DNA of 64,000 nt, taken from contig CP051247.1 of assembly GCA_017795105.1 (NCBI GenBank), positions 3,802,001 to 3,866,000 of the forward strand, given 5' to 3'. Numbering within the stretch: position 1 is the stretch's first letter; each line of letters starts with the position of its first letter. Shown here piece by piece: positions 1-11,508 of the stretch. This DNA comes from Planctomycetaceae bacterium. Lineage in GTDB: Bacteria; Planctomycetota; Planctomycetia; Planctomycetales; Planctomycetaceae. The notes beneath the pieces were generated by a model. That model was not told the DNA's origin. It ran no database searches and saw nothing but the letters and a program-made list of their open reading frames with translations. The translations under genes and the position numbers were made by a program.

Positions 1-1682
1 AACTGTCGTAGAGTCTGAGAGCCGGCACGGAAATGGCGGGCTTTCACGATCTTGTTGAACAGATCGTCCGGCAGCGGTTCACCGGTTTCGACATGAGCCG
101 TCAATCCGACCAGAGTCGGCTTGTGATAGCACCAGTTTTCCATGAACTGACTGGGCAGTTCGACGGCATCCCACTCAACGCCGTTGATGCCGGCGACATC
201 GGGTTCGTCGACGGTCGTCAGCATGTGCTGCAGGCCATGGCCGAATTCGTGGAACAGCGTTTCGACTTCGCGAAAGGTCATGAGCGAAGGCTGGTCGCCG
301 ATTGGCGGGGTGCAGTTGCAGACGAGATGAGCGACCGGAAGCTGCATGCCGTCGTCGAGCTGGCGACGATTCAGGCAGACGTCCATCCAGGCTCCGCCCC
401 GCTTGTTCTCGGGACGCGAGTACGGATCATAGAAGAACCCGGCGATCGGCTCATCATTCTTGAAGACGGTGAAGAAGCGGACATCCTTGTTCCAGAACGC
501 GACATCCCCTTCTGTCTGCCGAATCTCGACGTCGAACAGCCGCTCGATCAGCTGGAACAGGCCGTTGAGCACGCGTTCGTGCTGGAAGTACTCGCGAAGA
601 GTTTCTTCGGTGACTTCGTACCGCTTCTCGCGGAGACGCTCGGCCCAAAAGGCGATGTCCCAATGCTTAAGATCGCCAATCACGCCCTCGGCTTCTGCCA
701 TCACCTGCAGTTCGGAAAGATCCTCCTTGGCCGGTTCGATTGAGTGTGTCCGCAACGTTTCGAACATTTCGTTGACGGCGTCGACATTCTCGGCCATCTT
801 CTCGGCAAGGCTGACCTCGGCGTAGTTCTCGTAGCCGAGCAGACGAGCCTGTTCGCGTCGCAGTTCGAGAATGCGATTACAGAGCTGCGTGTTGTCGAAG
901 GACCCGGATGAAGCCCGCGAGATATAGGCCAGATACGTTTCCTTGCGGAGTTCCGGATTGCGGCAGTGCTGCCAGAACGGCTGGACGATGGGAACTTCGA
1001 GCGTGATCCGCCACGGGCCGCTTTCGGCCGTGGATGCGGGATCTTCGGCTCCGCGAGCTGCGTTGTGAGCCTGGCTTGTCAGCTTCTTGAGACTGGCCGG
1101 CCAGCCTTCGGCGTCGTTCGGATCGGTGACCGTCAGGTGATAAGCTTTGGTGGCATCGAGCACGTTGTTGGAGAACTTGTTGGACAACTGAGACAACTCG
1201 TGCGTCATCTCGTTGAATTTCTCCTTCTTGTCGTCGGGCAGAGCGACGCCTGAAAGTTCGGCGGAGAGCAGTCGTTGTTCGATGATTCGCTGCCGCGTCG
1301 AGCCGAGCGAATCCCAGGTGGAGGATTCCCGAATCGCCTTGATTTCGCGGTAGAGCGGTTCGCTCTGACTGACACGGATGCCGAACTTCACGACATCCGG
1401 GAGCACCTTCTCGTAGGCGTCGCGCAGTTCGGGCGAATTGTTCACGCTGTTGAAGTGTCCGACCGGTTTCCAGGTCTGTTCGAAGAGTCGATCGATCTTG
1501 TGCAGCGGGCCGAAAAGTTCGTCCCAGCTGGGGTCTTTGAGCGATTCGACCTGTTCGAACAATTGCTCCGCCTGTTCGAGCATTGCTTTCACGGCCGGTT
1601 CAACATGCTCGGCTCGGATTTCACTGTAGCGAGGGAGTCCAGCGGGTTGCATCAGCGGGTTTTCGGAGACCTGGTCCATCAT
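1..1682 (-). CDS. prlC: M3 family oligopeptidase A-like metallopeptidase (C-terminus cut by window edge)
   Basis: Cytoplasmic zinc peptidase of family M3, which degrades short peptides, including cleaved signal peptides. The frame begins at tandem ATG codons (1682, 1679) and reads about 560 codons to the window edge. The zinc motif FHEFGHGLQH is at 237-251, with its first His at about residue 478. The sequence before it (CNCTPPIGDQPSLMTF, then REVETLFHEFGH) matches the oligopeptidase A/Dcp subgroup and not PepF. Family members run to about 680-700 residues, so roughly 130 residues including the third zinc ligand lie outside the window. The gene is divergent from the thioredoxin-like gene at 1946. 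A second M3 peptidase (PepF type) is at 54153-55949. Family membership is seen directly; the precise substrate is inferred. Confidence 0.9.
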   Translation of the reverse strand, partial: MMDQVSENPLMQPAGLPRYSEIRAEHVEPAVKAMLEQAEQLFEQVESLKDPSWDELFGPLHKIDRLFEQTWKPVGHFNSVNNSPELRDAYEKVLPDVVKFGIRVSQSEPLYREIKAIRESSTWDSLGSTRQRIIEQRLLSAELSGVALPDDKKEKFNEMTHELSQLSNKFSNNVLDATKAYHLTVTDPNDAEGWPASLKKLTSQAHNAARGAEDPASTAESGPWRITLEVPIVQPFWQHCRNPELRKETYLAYISRASSGSFDNTQLCNRILELRREQARLLGYENYAEVSLAEKMAENVDAVNEMFETLRTHSIEPAKEDLSELQVMAEAEGVIGDLKHWDIAFWAERLREKRYEVTEETLREYFQHERVLNGLFQLIERLFDVEIRQTEGDVAFWNKDVRFFTVFKNDEPIAGFFYDPYSRPENKRGGAWMDVCLNRRQLDDGMQLPVAHLVCNCTPPIGDQPSLMTFREVETLFHEFGHGLQHMLTTVDEPDVAGINGVEWDAVELPSQFMENWCYHKPTLVGLTAHVETGEPLPDDLFNKIVKARHFRAGSQTLRQ

Positions 1683-1945
1683 CGTATTCCTTCCCGATCA
1701 GCCGGTTCGGCCGACCACCATTCCTGCAAATCGTTGATCTAAGGCTTTCAGCGTCGAGTGTGATGACTTCCGGAGTCACAGACAAGAGAGGGCTCAACTG
1801 CGAGTTTAAGAAGAAATCTGAATATGTTTTCGCTATTATTTAAGGAAATGCGCTTTCCGAAGAGCCCCAATCGAATAAGCTGCAGTTGATCTATTCACAT
1901 TCTGTGCCCGCCTCCCGGTCCGGTACTGTACCCAAAGGACGTCCA

Positions 1946-3163
1946 ATGGCCCGCCTGCTGTCCCCCCTGTTGTCGACCGCGCTTCTTCTCGCGCTGCTGC
2001 CTGCCTTTCCTGTTTGCGCTCAGCCGGCTGCCGAGGTCGATGATGATGTCATCGTCAATTCCTCGATGCTGAAACTGCCGGAGTTCGATCCTCAGGCTCC
2101 CCCCGAGGAAACTCTGAAAACAGTCGAAGAATTGTGGCAGACGCGAATTGATGTCGAGACCCCAACGGAAGCGAATCTGCTGAAGGTGAAGGTGCTCGAG
2201 CACATCATCAAAGGAGCCGAAACAATCGTCGGCAACGATCAGGCGAAAGAAGACGTCGCCCTGAAAGCGGTTCAGAACAAAATGGAAGCCCTCGGGGTGC
2301 TTGCTCAGGCAGGCGATCCGGCGGCCACACAGAAGGCGATTGCCATGGCCCGCGATTTAGCCGAGGACAAGCGTCCGCTGCTGGCCCGCGAAGGCAAACT
2401 GATTCTGCTCTCCAGCCGTCTGGCCGAGTTGCAGACCATGGACGATCAGGGCCGCCTCGATTTTGTGAATGATCTGATGGGGCTGTTGAAGACCGCTAAG
2501 ATCTCCGGCCGCGAAGTACAGATCGCCTCGATCACCGCAGATATTCTGGAACAGCTCGGCGATCTCGACGCCGCCAAGTCGCTGTATACTCAGCTGGCTG
2601 AGGAAGCGAAGAAAGCCGAATCGCCGGAAACCCGGGCGCGGGCCGAAGAATTCGCCGGAGCCGCTCGTCGGCTGAGCCTCCCTGGTTCGGAGATCAAGCT
2701 CGAAGGGGAAACGCTCGCCGGAGAGAAGTTCGACATCAAGAATCATCGCGGCAAAGTCGTGCTGGTTCAATTCTGGGCCAGCTGGTGCGGCTACTGCCTG
2801 CAGGAGATGCCGAACATCAAGCAGATGTACAACACCTATCACGAAGATGGTTTCGAGGTGATTGGTGTCAATCTCGATGAATCGGCTGAGCGAGCCTCGG
2901 CGATCGTCAGTGATATGAAACTTCCCTGGCCGAGTCTGTTCAGCAGTGATCCGACCAAACAGGGAATGGAAAACCCCAACGCCACCTACTACGGCATCGC
3001 AAGCATTCCGCAGTGCATTCTCGTCGACCGGGAAGGCAAAGTGGTCACGCTGAATGCCCGTGGCGAAGAGCTGAACCGGCAGCTGGAGCGTCTCTTCCTC
3101 GAGAATGCTCCGAAGACGCCGGAATCGACTGAATCAACCCCTTCGTCTGAGCCTGCTCCTTAA
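1946..3163 (+). CDS. Exported TlpA-like thioredoxin-fold protein with long helical N-terminal region
   Basis: A TlpA/ResA-type thiol-disulfide oxidoreductase likely to act outside the cytoplasm. I start it at the ATG at 1946 because AAAGGA lies just upstream and the residues after it form a signal peptide (MARLLSPLLSTALLLALLPA, then a cut near CAQP). An in-frame start at 1886 would place 20 polar residues before the signal. Residues about 25-245 are helical and charged and resemble no catalytic domain I know. The thioredoxin domain fills the C-terminal ~150 residues, with the active site WASWCGYC, the cis-Pro region IASIPQCILVD, and FEVIGVNLDES. A Ser/Thr/Pro-rich tail ends the protein. A perfect hairpin follows at 3194-3217. 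The next gene on the same strand is another thioredoxin-fold protein. Confidence 0.85.
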   Translation: MARLLSPLLSTALLLALLPAFPVCAQPAAEVDDDVIVNSSMLKLPEFDPQAPPEETLKTVEELWQTRIDVETPTEANLLKVKVLEHIIKGAETIVGNDQAKEDVALKAVQNKMEALGVLAQAGDPAATQKAIAMARDLAEDKRPLLAREGKLILLSSRLAELQTMDDQGRLDFVNDLMGLLKTAKISGREVQIASITADILEQLGDLDAAKSLYTQLAEEAKKAESPETRARAEEFAGAARRLSLPGSEIKLEGETLAGEKFDIKNHRGKVVLVQFWASWCGYCLQEMPNIKQMYNTYHEDGFEVIGVNLDESAERASAIVSDMKLPWPSLFSSDPTKQGMENPNATYYGIASIPQCILVDREGKVVTLNARGEELNRQLERLFLENAPKTPESTESTPSSEPAP

Positions 3164-3193
3164 GGTCGCTACGCGGGCCAGGACGATTCCAGT

Positions 3194-3217
3194 TGGGGAG
3201 TTCAGCCGAACTCCCCA
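3194..3217 (+). terminator. Rho-independent terminator of the TlpA-like gene
   Basis: A perfect 10 bp inverted repeat (TGGGGAGTTC / GAACTCCCCA) with a 4 nt loop AGCC lies 30 nt after the stop codon and is followed by TTT. The T-run is short, so termination may be partial. It separates this gene from the NHL/thioredoxin gene at 3251. Confidence 0.7.
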
Positions 3218-3250
3218 TTTCACGACCAGTTCCCAGCTGCAGGTGAGGTC

Positions 3251-4888
3251 ATGATGCGCTTGGATCGCGGTGCTTCGATCGTTTTTCGACTGTTGATATT
3301 GTTCGGACTGGTGTTCGGTTCGGCTGTCCGGGCTGATGAACCGGCTGATACTCAGGCCGACCCGCAACCCGAGCAGAAAGGGCCGTTTCCACAGCGGTTC
3401 GATGCTCCTCCCCTCGAAGGGGGAAAGGGCTGGCTGAACACTTCGCGGCCGCTGAACTGGGACGATCTGAAGGGGAAAGTCGTCCTGCTCGACTTCTGGA
3501 CCTACTGCTGCATCAACTGCATCCATGTGTTGCCAGATCTTGAGTTTCTGGAAGAGAAGTACGCCAACGAGCTGGTGGTGATCGGCGTGCATTCGGCGAA
3601 GTTCGAAAACGAACAGGACACCGAAGCGATCCGCTCCGCGATCCAGCGGTACGAGATCAAACATCCGGTCATCAACGACGCCGAGATGAAGATCTGGCGA
3701 TCGTTCGGCTCCCGCAGCTGGCCGACGCTCGTGATCGTTGATCCCGAAGGCAAGTACATCGGCTACGTGTCGGGTGAAGGGAATCGCGAAGTTCTCGACA
3801 ACGTGATCGCCAAGCTGGTCGAATATCACCGCGAACAGGAAACGCTGAACGAGAAGCCGCTCAACTTTGATCTCGAACTGGCCAAGGTTCCCGAAACCCC
3901 GGTGGAATTCCCCGGCAAGATCCTCACCGATGCCGAGAACAACTGGCTGTTCATTTCCGACAGCAATCACAACCGCATTCTCATCGGCAAGCTGGATGGC
4001 ACGATTACCGATATTGTCGGCACGGGAGATGTCGGCCTGACGGACGGTGACTACGCGACCGCGACCTTCGACCATCCGCAGGGCATGGAACTGGTCGGCA
4101 CGAAGCTGTATGTCGCCGATACCGAGAACCATGCGATCCGGGTGATCGACCTGGAAAAGAAGCAGGTTTCGACGCTGTCCGGAAATGGCAAGCAGGCCAG
4201 TTTCCGCTCGCCGGGCGGCAAGCTCTCCGAGGTCGCCCTGAACAGTCCATGGGCGTTGCGGGAGCTGAACGGCGTTCTGTACGTGGCGATGGCGGGGCCG
4301 CATCAGCTATGGAAGCACGAGCTTGGCTCATCGACGATCGAAGTTTTTGCCGGCAGCGGGCGGGAAGACATCATTGATGGCCCCCTGCTGAACGCGGCTC
4401 TGGCTCAACCGTCGGGCATCACGACCGATGGAACGTCGCTCTATTTTGTTGACAGCGAAGGGTCCGCGGTGCGGAAGGTCGATCTGGAAGGCCAGAAAGT
4501 GACCACGCTGGCCGGGCCTCGCGATCTGCCGCGTGGCCGGTCTCTGTTCGAGTTCGGCGATATCGACAAGCCGGGTGAGGAAGCCCGCTTCCAGCATCCC
4601 ATTGGCCTGGTGTATCACAATCAGAAGCTGTACATCGCCGACAGCTACAACCACAAGATCCGCACGGTCGATTTGAGCACTGGAGAAGTGTCGACGCTGA
4701 TTGGGACGGGGCAGGCCGGCAGCGAGCTCGGCGAAACGCCACGACTCTCGGAGCCGGCGGGGCTTTCGGTGGCGAACAATACCCTGTACATCGCCGATAC
4801 GAACAATCACCGCATTCTCACGGTGAATCTGGAGACCCGCGAAGTCCGGCAGTTGAACCTGACCGGGGTCAGTGATACTGGCAAATAG
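3251..4888 (+). CDS. Exported thioredoxin-like domain plus NHL beta-propeller protein (NHLRC2-like)
   Basis: Residues 1-29 form a signal peptide (RLLILFGLVFGSAVRADE). A thioredoxin-like domain follows (about 50-200), with the motif DFWTYCCINCIHV, the CCINC form typical of the NHLRC2/AhpC-TSA-NHL family. Residues about 215-535 hold NHL repeats that form a beta-propeller, with recurrent phrases such as LFISDSNHNRI, LYVADTENHAIR, LYIADSYNHKIR and LYIADTNNHRI. GAGG lies five bases before the ATG. The role is probably extracytoplasmic redox or disulfide chemistry coupled to a protein-interaction propeller; the substrate cannot be read from sequence. It follows another exported thioredoxin-fold protein on the same strand, but a hairpin stands between them. 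Length (545 aa) suits the family. Confidence 0.85.
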   Translation: MMRLDRGASIVFRLLILFGLVFGSAVRADEPADTQADPQPEQKGPFPQRFDAPPLEGGKGWLNTSRPLNWDDLKGKVVLLDFWTYCCINCIHVLPDLEFLEEKYANELVVIGVHSAKFENEQDTEAIRSAIQRYEIKHPVINDAEMKIWRSFGSRSWPTLVIVDPEGKYIGYVSGEGNREVLDNVIAKLVEYHREQETLNEKPLNFDLELAKVPETPVEFPGKILTDAENNWLFISDSNHNRILIGKLDGTITDIVGTGDVGLTDGDYATATFDHPQGMELVGTKLYVADTENHAIRVIDLEKKQVSTLSGNGKQASFRSPGGKLSEVALNSPWALRELNGVLYVAMAGPHQLWKHELGSSTIEVFAGSGREDIIDGPLLNAALAQPSGITTDGTSLYFVDSEGSAVRKVDLEGQKVTTLAGPRDLPRGRSLFEFGDIDKPGEEARFQHPIGLVYHNQKLYIADSYNHKIRTVDLSTGEVSTLIGTGQAGSELGETPRLSEPAGLSVANNTLYIADTNNHRILTVNLETREVRQLNLTGVSDTGK

Positions 4889-5004
4889 CGGAGCGGAGTC
4901 GACGCAGTCGAGCATCAATCAGCGTGGAACGATTCAATTCGGCGGGCGGGTGGGTATGATACACCTCGAAACCCGTTCGAGTCCTGAATCAGCGAAGCCA
5001 CGCC

Positions 5005-7926
<2,922 letters not shown>

Positions 7927-8005
7927 ACTTTCGCACGATTCCCAACTGTCGGGGGACAGGGATTGCATTTGCCTGCCCCGGCGATGATCCTCAATCAGAG
8001 ATGAC

Positions 8006-8058
8006 CGGTTCAGCCGCGCCCGTACGTCCGGTGCGATCGTTACAGATTGGCTGAACCG
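8006..8058 (+). terminator. Inverted repeat downstream of purL, possible terminator or structured RNA
   Basis: A perfect 10 bp inverted repeat, CGGTTCAGCC (8006-8015) and GGCTGAACCG (8049-8058), is separated by 33 nt and followed by an A/T-rich stretch. The long loop and lack of a T-run make it a weak terminator. It is the only structure I see in the 265 bp between purL and the secreted-protein gene. Confidence 0.4.
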
Positions 8059-8191
8059 CCTGATTTAAAAGGCCCTCAAGTGAATTCCGTGGGAGGGGGA
8101 TCTCGTGGTCGTATAATCAAGGCGACCACCAATGATTCCGCACCGCGCCGGTAAATTGCCGGCTGGTTACTGAGAGACGAGGATTGACCCG

Positions 8192-8731
8192 ATGAAATTG
8201 ACCGCCCCTTTGGCTGTGCTGATGGCCAGCCTGACGACCTTCGCCGGCGCAGTCGCCGGTCCGTTGCTGACGCCTCCTTCGACGACCTACTACGAAGGGG
8301 CTCCGCCGACCCTGCAGGCCCCGCCGAGCTACGAAGTCGCTCCGCTACCACCGACCGTCCCGCACCAGTCGATGTACCAGCCAGAATTCGACGAGTATCA
8401 AACCATCGTCCCTTATGTCGAGCATCCCGCTCACCGGGCACCGGGGCCGGAGCTGTATCCGAATGTTGTCTACAAAGATGAGCATCGCAAGCATCCGGCT
8501 GCAGTTCCTTATCTGGTCGAGGTTCCGCTTTACAAGCCGATTCTTCCACGCCGCCGGGCCAACTACTGTGGACCGGATTGTGCACTCGTGCTGATCTGCG
8601 TTCCGCCCTGCGATACGCCGCGAGTTCGCGTGACCCGTCGCGGTCACAAGCTGCGTTACGACTTCGGGAAGTTCGAAGTCGATGTCGTCGTTCATCGCAA
8701 CGGACGGGTTGTTGTCGACTACGACTGCTAA
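8192..8731 (+). CDS. Small secreted proline/tyrosine-rich protein of unknown function
   Basis: 179 residues with a clear signal peptide (MKLTAPLAVLMASLTTFAG, cut near AVAG). The mature protein starts with a Pro/Tyr-rich, probably disordered stretch (residues 25-110; PPSTTYYEGAPPTLQAPPSY). It ends in a compact region with two Cys pairs (NYCGPDC, CVPPCD) and alternating hydrophobic strands (LRYDFGKFEVDVVVHRNGRV). I do not recognise the family; similar secreted Pro-rich proteins are common in planctomycetes. GACGAGG lies about ten bases before the ATG. It is monocistronic, ended by the hairpin at 8754-8787, and convergent with the EF-hand gene. Confidence 0.75.
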   Translation: MKLTAPLAVLMASLTTFAGAVAGPLLTPPSTTYYEGAPPTLQAPPSYEVAPLPPTVPHQSMYQPEFDEYQTIVPYVEHPAHRAPGPELYPNVVYKDEHRKHPAAVPYLVEVPLYKPILPRRRANYCGPDCALVLICVPPCDTPRVRVTRRGHKLRYDFGKFEVDVVVHRNGRVVVDYDC

Positions 8732-8753
8732 AGCGTATTGAGCTGAAAAGAAC

Positions 8754-8787
8754 GAAGGCCGCGATGTCTGCAGGACACGCGGCCTTC
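8754..8787. terminator. Terminator between the secreted protein and the EF-hand gene
   Basis: A 10 bp stem GAAGGCCGCG (8754-8763) / CGCGGCCTTC (8778-8787) has a further TGTC/GACA pairing inside its loop. It is followed on the plus strand by a T-rich stretch (TTCGTTT). It lies between two convergent genes and mainly fits termination of the plus-strand gene. Confidence 0.7.
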
Positions 8788-8818
8788 TTCGTTTCGTTCC
8801 AAGTCGTTGATCGGCAAC

Positions 8819-9385
8819 TTATTCCTTCGACGGTTTGCCGCCTTTCTTCGCGCCGGCTTCCGCCCGGCGTTCCATCATGGTCTTGATCTCAGCCAGGTCG
8901 ATGCTTCCGTTGCCATCGGCATCCATCTTGTCGAAGCGGGCCTGCATGTTTTCGGGAGCTTCACTCTTGGAGATGCTGCCGTTGCCGTCCGTATCAAGAC
9001 GCTTCAGCAGACCTTCCGGCTTCGCGCCCTGCCCGTTGCCTTTGGCACCGTCCGGTTTGCTGCCTTTGGGGCCTGCCCCTTTGCCGTCCCGGTTCTTCAT
9101 CGCAGTGGCCAGTTCTTCGCGAGTGATGCCACCGTTTCCGTCCGCATCGAGCTTATCGAAGTGAGCCTGCATCCGCTCAGGAACTTCGTTTTTCGACAGG
9201 GCTCCGTTCCCGTCTTTGTCCATGCGGGCAAACATTTGACCGGGATCACGCTGGCCAGCGTTTCCGCCCGGTCCCGGTTTGCCTTTGCCCTGTCCCTTGC
9301 CGCCAGGCTTGCCGGGGCCGGCGAAGGCGAGAGAGGTTGCACAGCAGAGCGTCAAAGACCAGGCACAGATCGACGTGAGTTTCAT
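8819..9385 (-). CDS. Exported EF-hand calcium-binding protein
   Basis: 188 residues. A signal peptide (ends near SLAFAG) is followed by a Gly/Lys-rich linker and four canonical EF-hand loops at about residues 56-67 (DKDGNGALSKNE), 80-91 (DADGNGGITREE), 131-142 (DTDGNGSISKSE) and 155-166 (DADGNGSIDLAE). They are arranged as two pairs separated by a Gly/Lys-rich spacer. The loops have Asp/Asn at positions 1, 3 and 5, Gly at 6 and Glu at 12, so calcium binding is likely. Helix sequences of pairs one and two resemble each other (PERMQAHFDKLD, PENMQARFDKMD), indicating internal duplication. GGAGAA precedes the ATG. It lies 126 bp downstream of sufS on the same strand, but no functional link is evident. 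Confidence 0.88.
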   Translation of the reverse strand: MKLTSICAWSLTLCCATSLAFAGPGKPGGKGQGKGKPGPGGNAGQRDPGQMFARMDKDGNGALSKNEVPERMQAHFDKLDADGNGGITREELATAMKNRDGKGAGPKGSKPDGAKGNGQGAKPEGLLKRLDTDGNGSISKSEAPENMQARFDKMDADGNGSIDLAEIKTMMERRAEAGAKKGGKPSKE

Positions 9386-9511
9386 ACAAAGGTTCTCCAG
9401 CAGGGGATGCGAATGAGAGTCGCGAGGAGTCAGATGTTTCCGTGTCCGCGAGTGTTGAGGGATTAAACCCCGCCGAGCTTCGGAAGTTCCTGTGCTGCTG
9501 GAAAAATCGCG

Positions 9512-10759
9512 TCAGTCGAGACGCAGTCGCTTGCGAGCCGCGACGAGTCCGTCGTGCAGAGCGTCGACTTCGTCTCGCGTATTGTACGCCGCGAAGCTCG
9601 CCCGCACGCTGGCCGAAATGCCCAGATGATCATGCAGGGGCATCGTGCAATGATGTCCATGCCGCACGCAGACGCCATGTCGATTCAGCAGAAACGCGAG
9701 GTCCTGCGGATGAGCTCCTTCGACAGTGAAGGTAATAATCGCGCCCTTATGCTCGGGAGCCGGACCGTAGACGGTGAGTCCGGGGATGTCCTTCAGGCGT
9801 TCCAGTCCGTAGGTAAGCAGTTCGTGTTCGTGCGTTTTGATGGCTTCAAGGCCGACCGACTGAACGAGCTCAATGGCAGGTTTCAGGGCGATCGCCTGGA
9901 CGAACGGGATTGTCCCAGCTTCGAACTTCGCCGGCGGCTGTGCCCAGGTCGAATGGTCCTCGTAGACGCGATCGATCATGTGTCCGCCGCCTAGCAGCGG
10001 TTCCATCATCTCAAGGAGATCGTGCCGTCCGTACATCACGCCGACCCCGGTGGGGCCGTAGAGTTTATGGCCGGAGAACGTGAGGAAGTCGACTCCAGTA
10101 GAGCGGACGTCAATCTCCTCGTGCAGAATCGACTGCGCCGCATCGACGACGAAGATGGCTCCGACTGCATGGGCGGCAGCCGAGAGTTGTGGCAGATCGT
10201 TGATCGTGCCGAGCATGTTCGACATACCGGTGACGCTGAAGATCTTTGTCTTCTCGGTCAGATGCTGGGGGAGCTGTTCGAGATCGAGCCGGCCGTCTTC
10301 GGTGATCGGCAGCACGCGGACGACGGCTCCGGTTCGTTTGGCGATCATCTGCCAGGGAACGATGTTGGCATGATGCTCCATCAGGGTGATGAGAATCTCA
10401 TCCCCTTCCTTGAGGATGGTGGAGCCGAGTCCCTGAGCTATGACATTCAGCGAAGCCGTTGTGCCGGAGGTGAAGACAATCTCTTCCTTGCGTTCGGCTC
10501 CGATGAAATTCCGAATGGTTTCCCGGCTCGATTCGAGTTCATCGTCGATTCGCTGGCCGAACTCGTAGGCGCCTCGATAGGCGTTCGCGTAGAACTTCGA
10601 ATAGACGTCGACCGTGCGATCGATCACCGACTGAGGGGTCTGCGAAGAGGCCCCGTTATCGAGATAGACGACTTTGCGACCGTGGGCGTCTTTCTGCTGC
10701 AGAATCGGAAACTGAGCCCGAAACGCGGCGACATCGAGTGGCGTATTTATGGCTGTCAT
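9512..10759 (-). CDS. sufS: Cysteine desulfurase, SufS type
   Basis: PLP-dependent enzyme that moves sulfur from cysteine onto an active-site cysteine for Fe-S cluster assembly. It is class V aminotransferase fold (group II NifS/SufS). Visible motifs are the PLP lysine region TFSGHKLYGPTGVGV, the PLP Asp-Gln region FVVDAAQS, and the catalytic-cysteine segment CVRHGHHCTMPLHDHL near the C-terminus. I start it at the ATG at 10759 (MTAINTPLDVAAFRAQFPIL); the upstream extension to 10846 has no similarity to the family. The length (415 aa) is normal. It is the last gene of a minus-strand group mrp, sufE, sufS, though 219 bp containing an inverted repeat separates it from sufE, which may uncouple its expression. 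Confidence 0.93.
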   Translation of the reverse strand: MTAINTPLDVAAFRAQFPILQQKDAHGRKVVYLDNGASSQTPQSVIDRTVDVYSKFYANAYRGAYEFGQRIDDELESSRETIRNFIGAERKEEIVFTSGTTASLNVIAQGLGSTILKEGDEILITLMEHHANIVPWQMIAKRTGAVVRVLPITEDGRLDLEQLPQHLTEKTKIFSVTGMSNMLGTINDLPQLSAAAHAVGAIFVVDAAQSILHEEIDVRSTGVDFLTFSGHKLYGPTGVGVMYGRHDLLEMMEPLLGGGHMIDRVYEDHSTWAQPPAKFEAGTIPFVQAIALKPAIELVQSVGLEAIKTHEHELLTYGLERLKDIPGLTVYGPAPEHKGAIITFTVEGAHPQDLAFLLNRHGVCVRHGHHCTMPLHDHLGISASVRASFAAYNTRDEVDALHDGLVAARKRLRLD

Positions 10760-10866
10760 ATCGTTTCCAGTTGGGGTCGTCGTTTTGCCGGAAAAGTCCA
10801 GTCGTCGAAACTGAGATCGCACTGCTGGGAAAGCCAGCAGTGGCACCCGACCAGTTGATATCTTAA

Positions 10867-10919
10867 CCGGAAGCGTGAGCGAGGGCGTGTGTCGACTGGG
10901 CCCTCGCTCACGCTTCGGG
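10867..10919. repeat. Inverted repeat (GAAGCGTGAGCGAGGGC type) between sufE and sufS
   Basis: The arms at 10867-10886 and 10900-10919 match at 19 of 20 positions in inverted orientation around a 13 nt loop. The core GCGTGAGCGAGGGC is a repeat type I recall as common in planctomycete intergenic regions. The stem is long enough to form a strong hairpin in the mrp-sufE-sufS transcript. It could act as a partial terminator or a processing site; this is inferred. Confidence 0.75.
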
Positions 10920-10978
10920 TTGCGAAGTTCAGAAGCACGGCGAGCTGCAAACGCTCGTTCGACGCGCTCGGTTGCGGC

Positions 10979-11437
10979 TCAGTCCGGCTGTGCTTCGAGT
11001 CTGGCGAGTGCTGACTGTCGGATGCGATTGACCATCCCGTTCAATCCGTTTTTTCGTTGCGGACTGAGGTGGCGGTCGAGCCCCAGGCGATCGAACACGG
11101 CGTGGATGTCCGTTTCGAGGATATCCCGCGGTGTCTGCGACTGAAACGCGGCCAGCAGCACGGCGATGAGCCCGTTAACGATCATTGCGTCGCTCTCGGC
11201 GTGAAGGTGCAGTTTGCGGGAATCGTCGTCGTAATCGGTCACCATCCAGACATTACTCTGACACCCGTGAACGCGGTTTTGTTCGGTTTTCTCGTCCGCC
11301 GGCATCCGTGGCAGATCGAGTCCCAGGTCAATCAGGTACTCCATCTGCGCTTCGCTGTCGCCGAGGAAATCGAACTCTTCGTAGATTTCCTGCAGCGGCA
11401 CCAGATCGGTTGTGTCGTTGTTGGTCTTATCGATCAT
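10979..11437 (-). CDS. sufE: SufE family sulfur acceptor for SufS
   Basis: Accepts persulfide sulfur from SufS and enhances its activity. The family signature is clear: an N-terminal helical part (LQEIYEEFDFLGDSEAQMEYLIDLG), then the sulfur-acceptor cysteine in RVHGCQSNVWMV, and a C-terminal helical segment (RKNGLNGMVNRI) typical of SufE. The start is placed at ATG 11437 (MIDKTNN); a second ATG four codons upstream (11449) is possible. Length (152 aa) fits. It lies 71 bp downstream of the mrp stop on the same strand, supporting a shared Fe-S assembly operon. Confidence 0.9.
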   Translation of the reverse strand: MIDKTNNDTTDLVPLQEIYEEFDFLGDSEAQMEYLIDLGLDLPRMPADEKTEQNRVHGCQSNVWMVTDYDDDSRKLHLHAESDAMIVNGLIAVLLAAFQSQTPRDILETDIHAVFDRLGLDRHLSPQRKNGLNGMVNRIRQSALARLEAQPD

Positions 11438-11508
11438 CACGCGGTTCAATCAACGGAAGTGGAGGAGTTCGGCTTGTTCCGGCGTTCGCGGCGTCTTCCC
11501 GTTCATTA

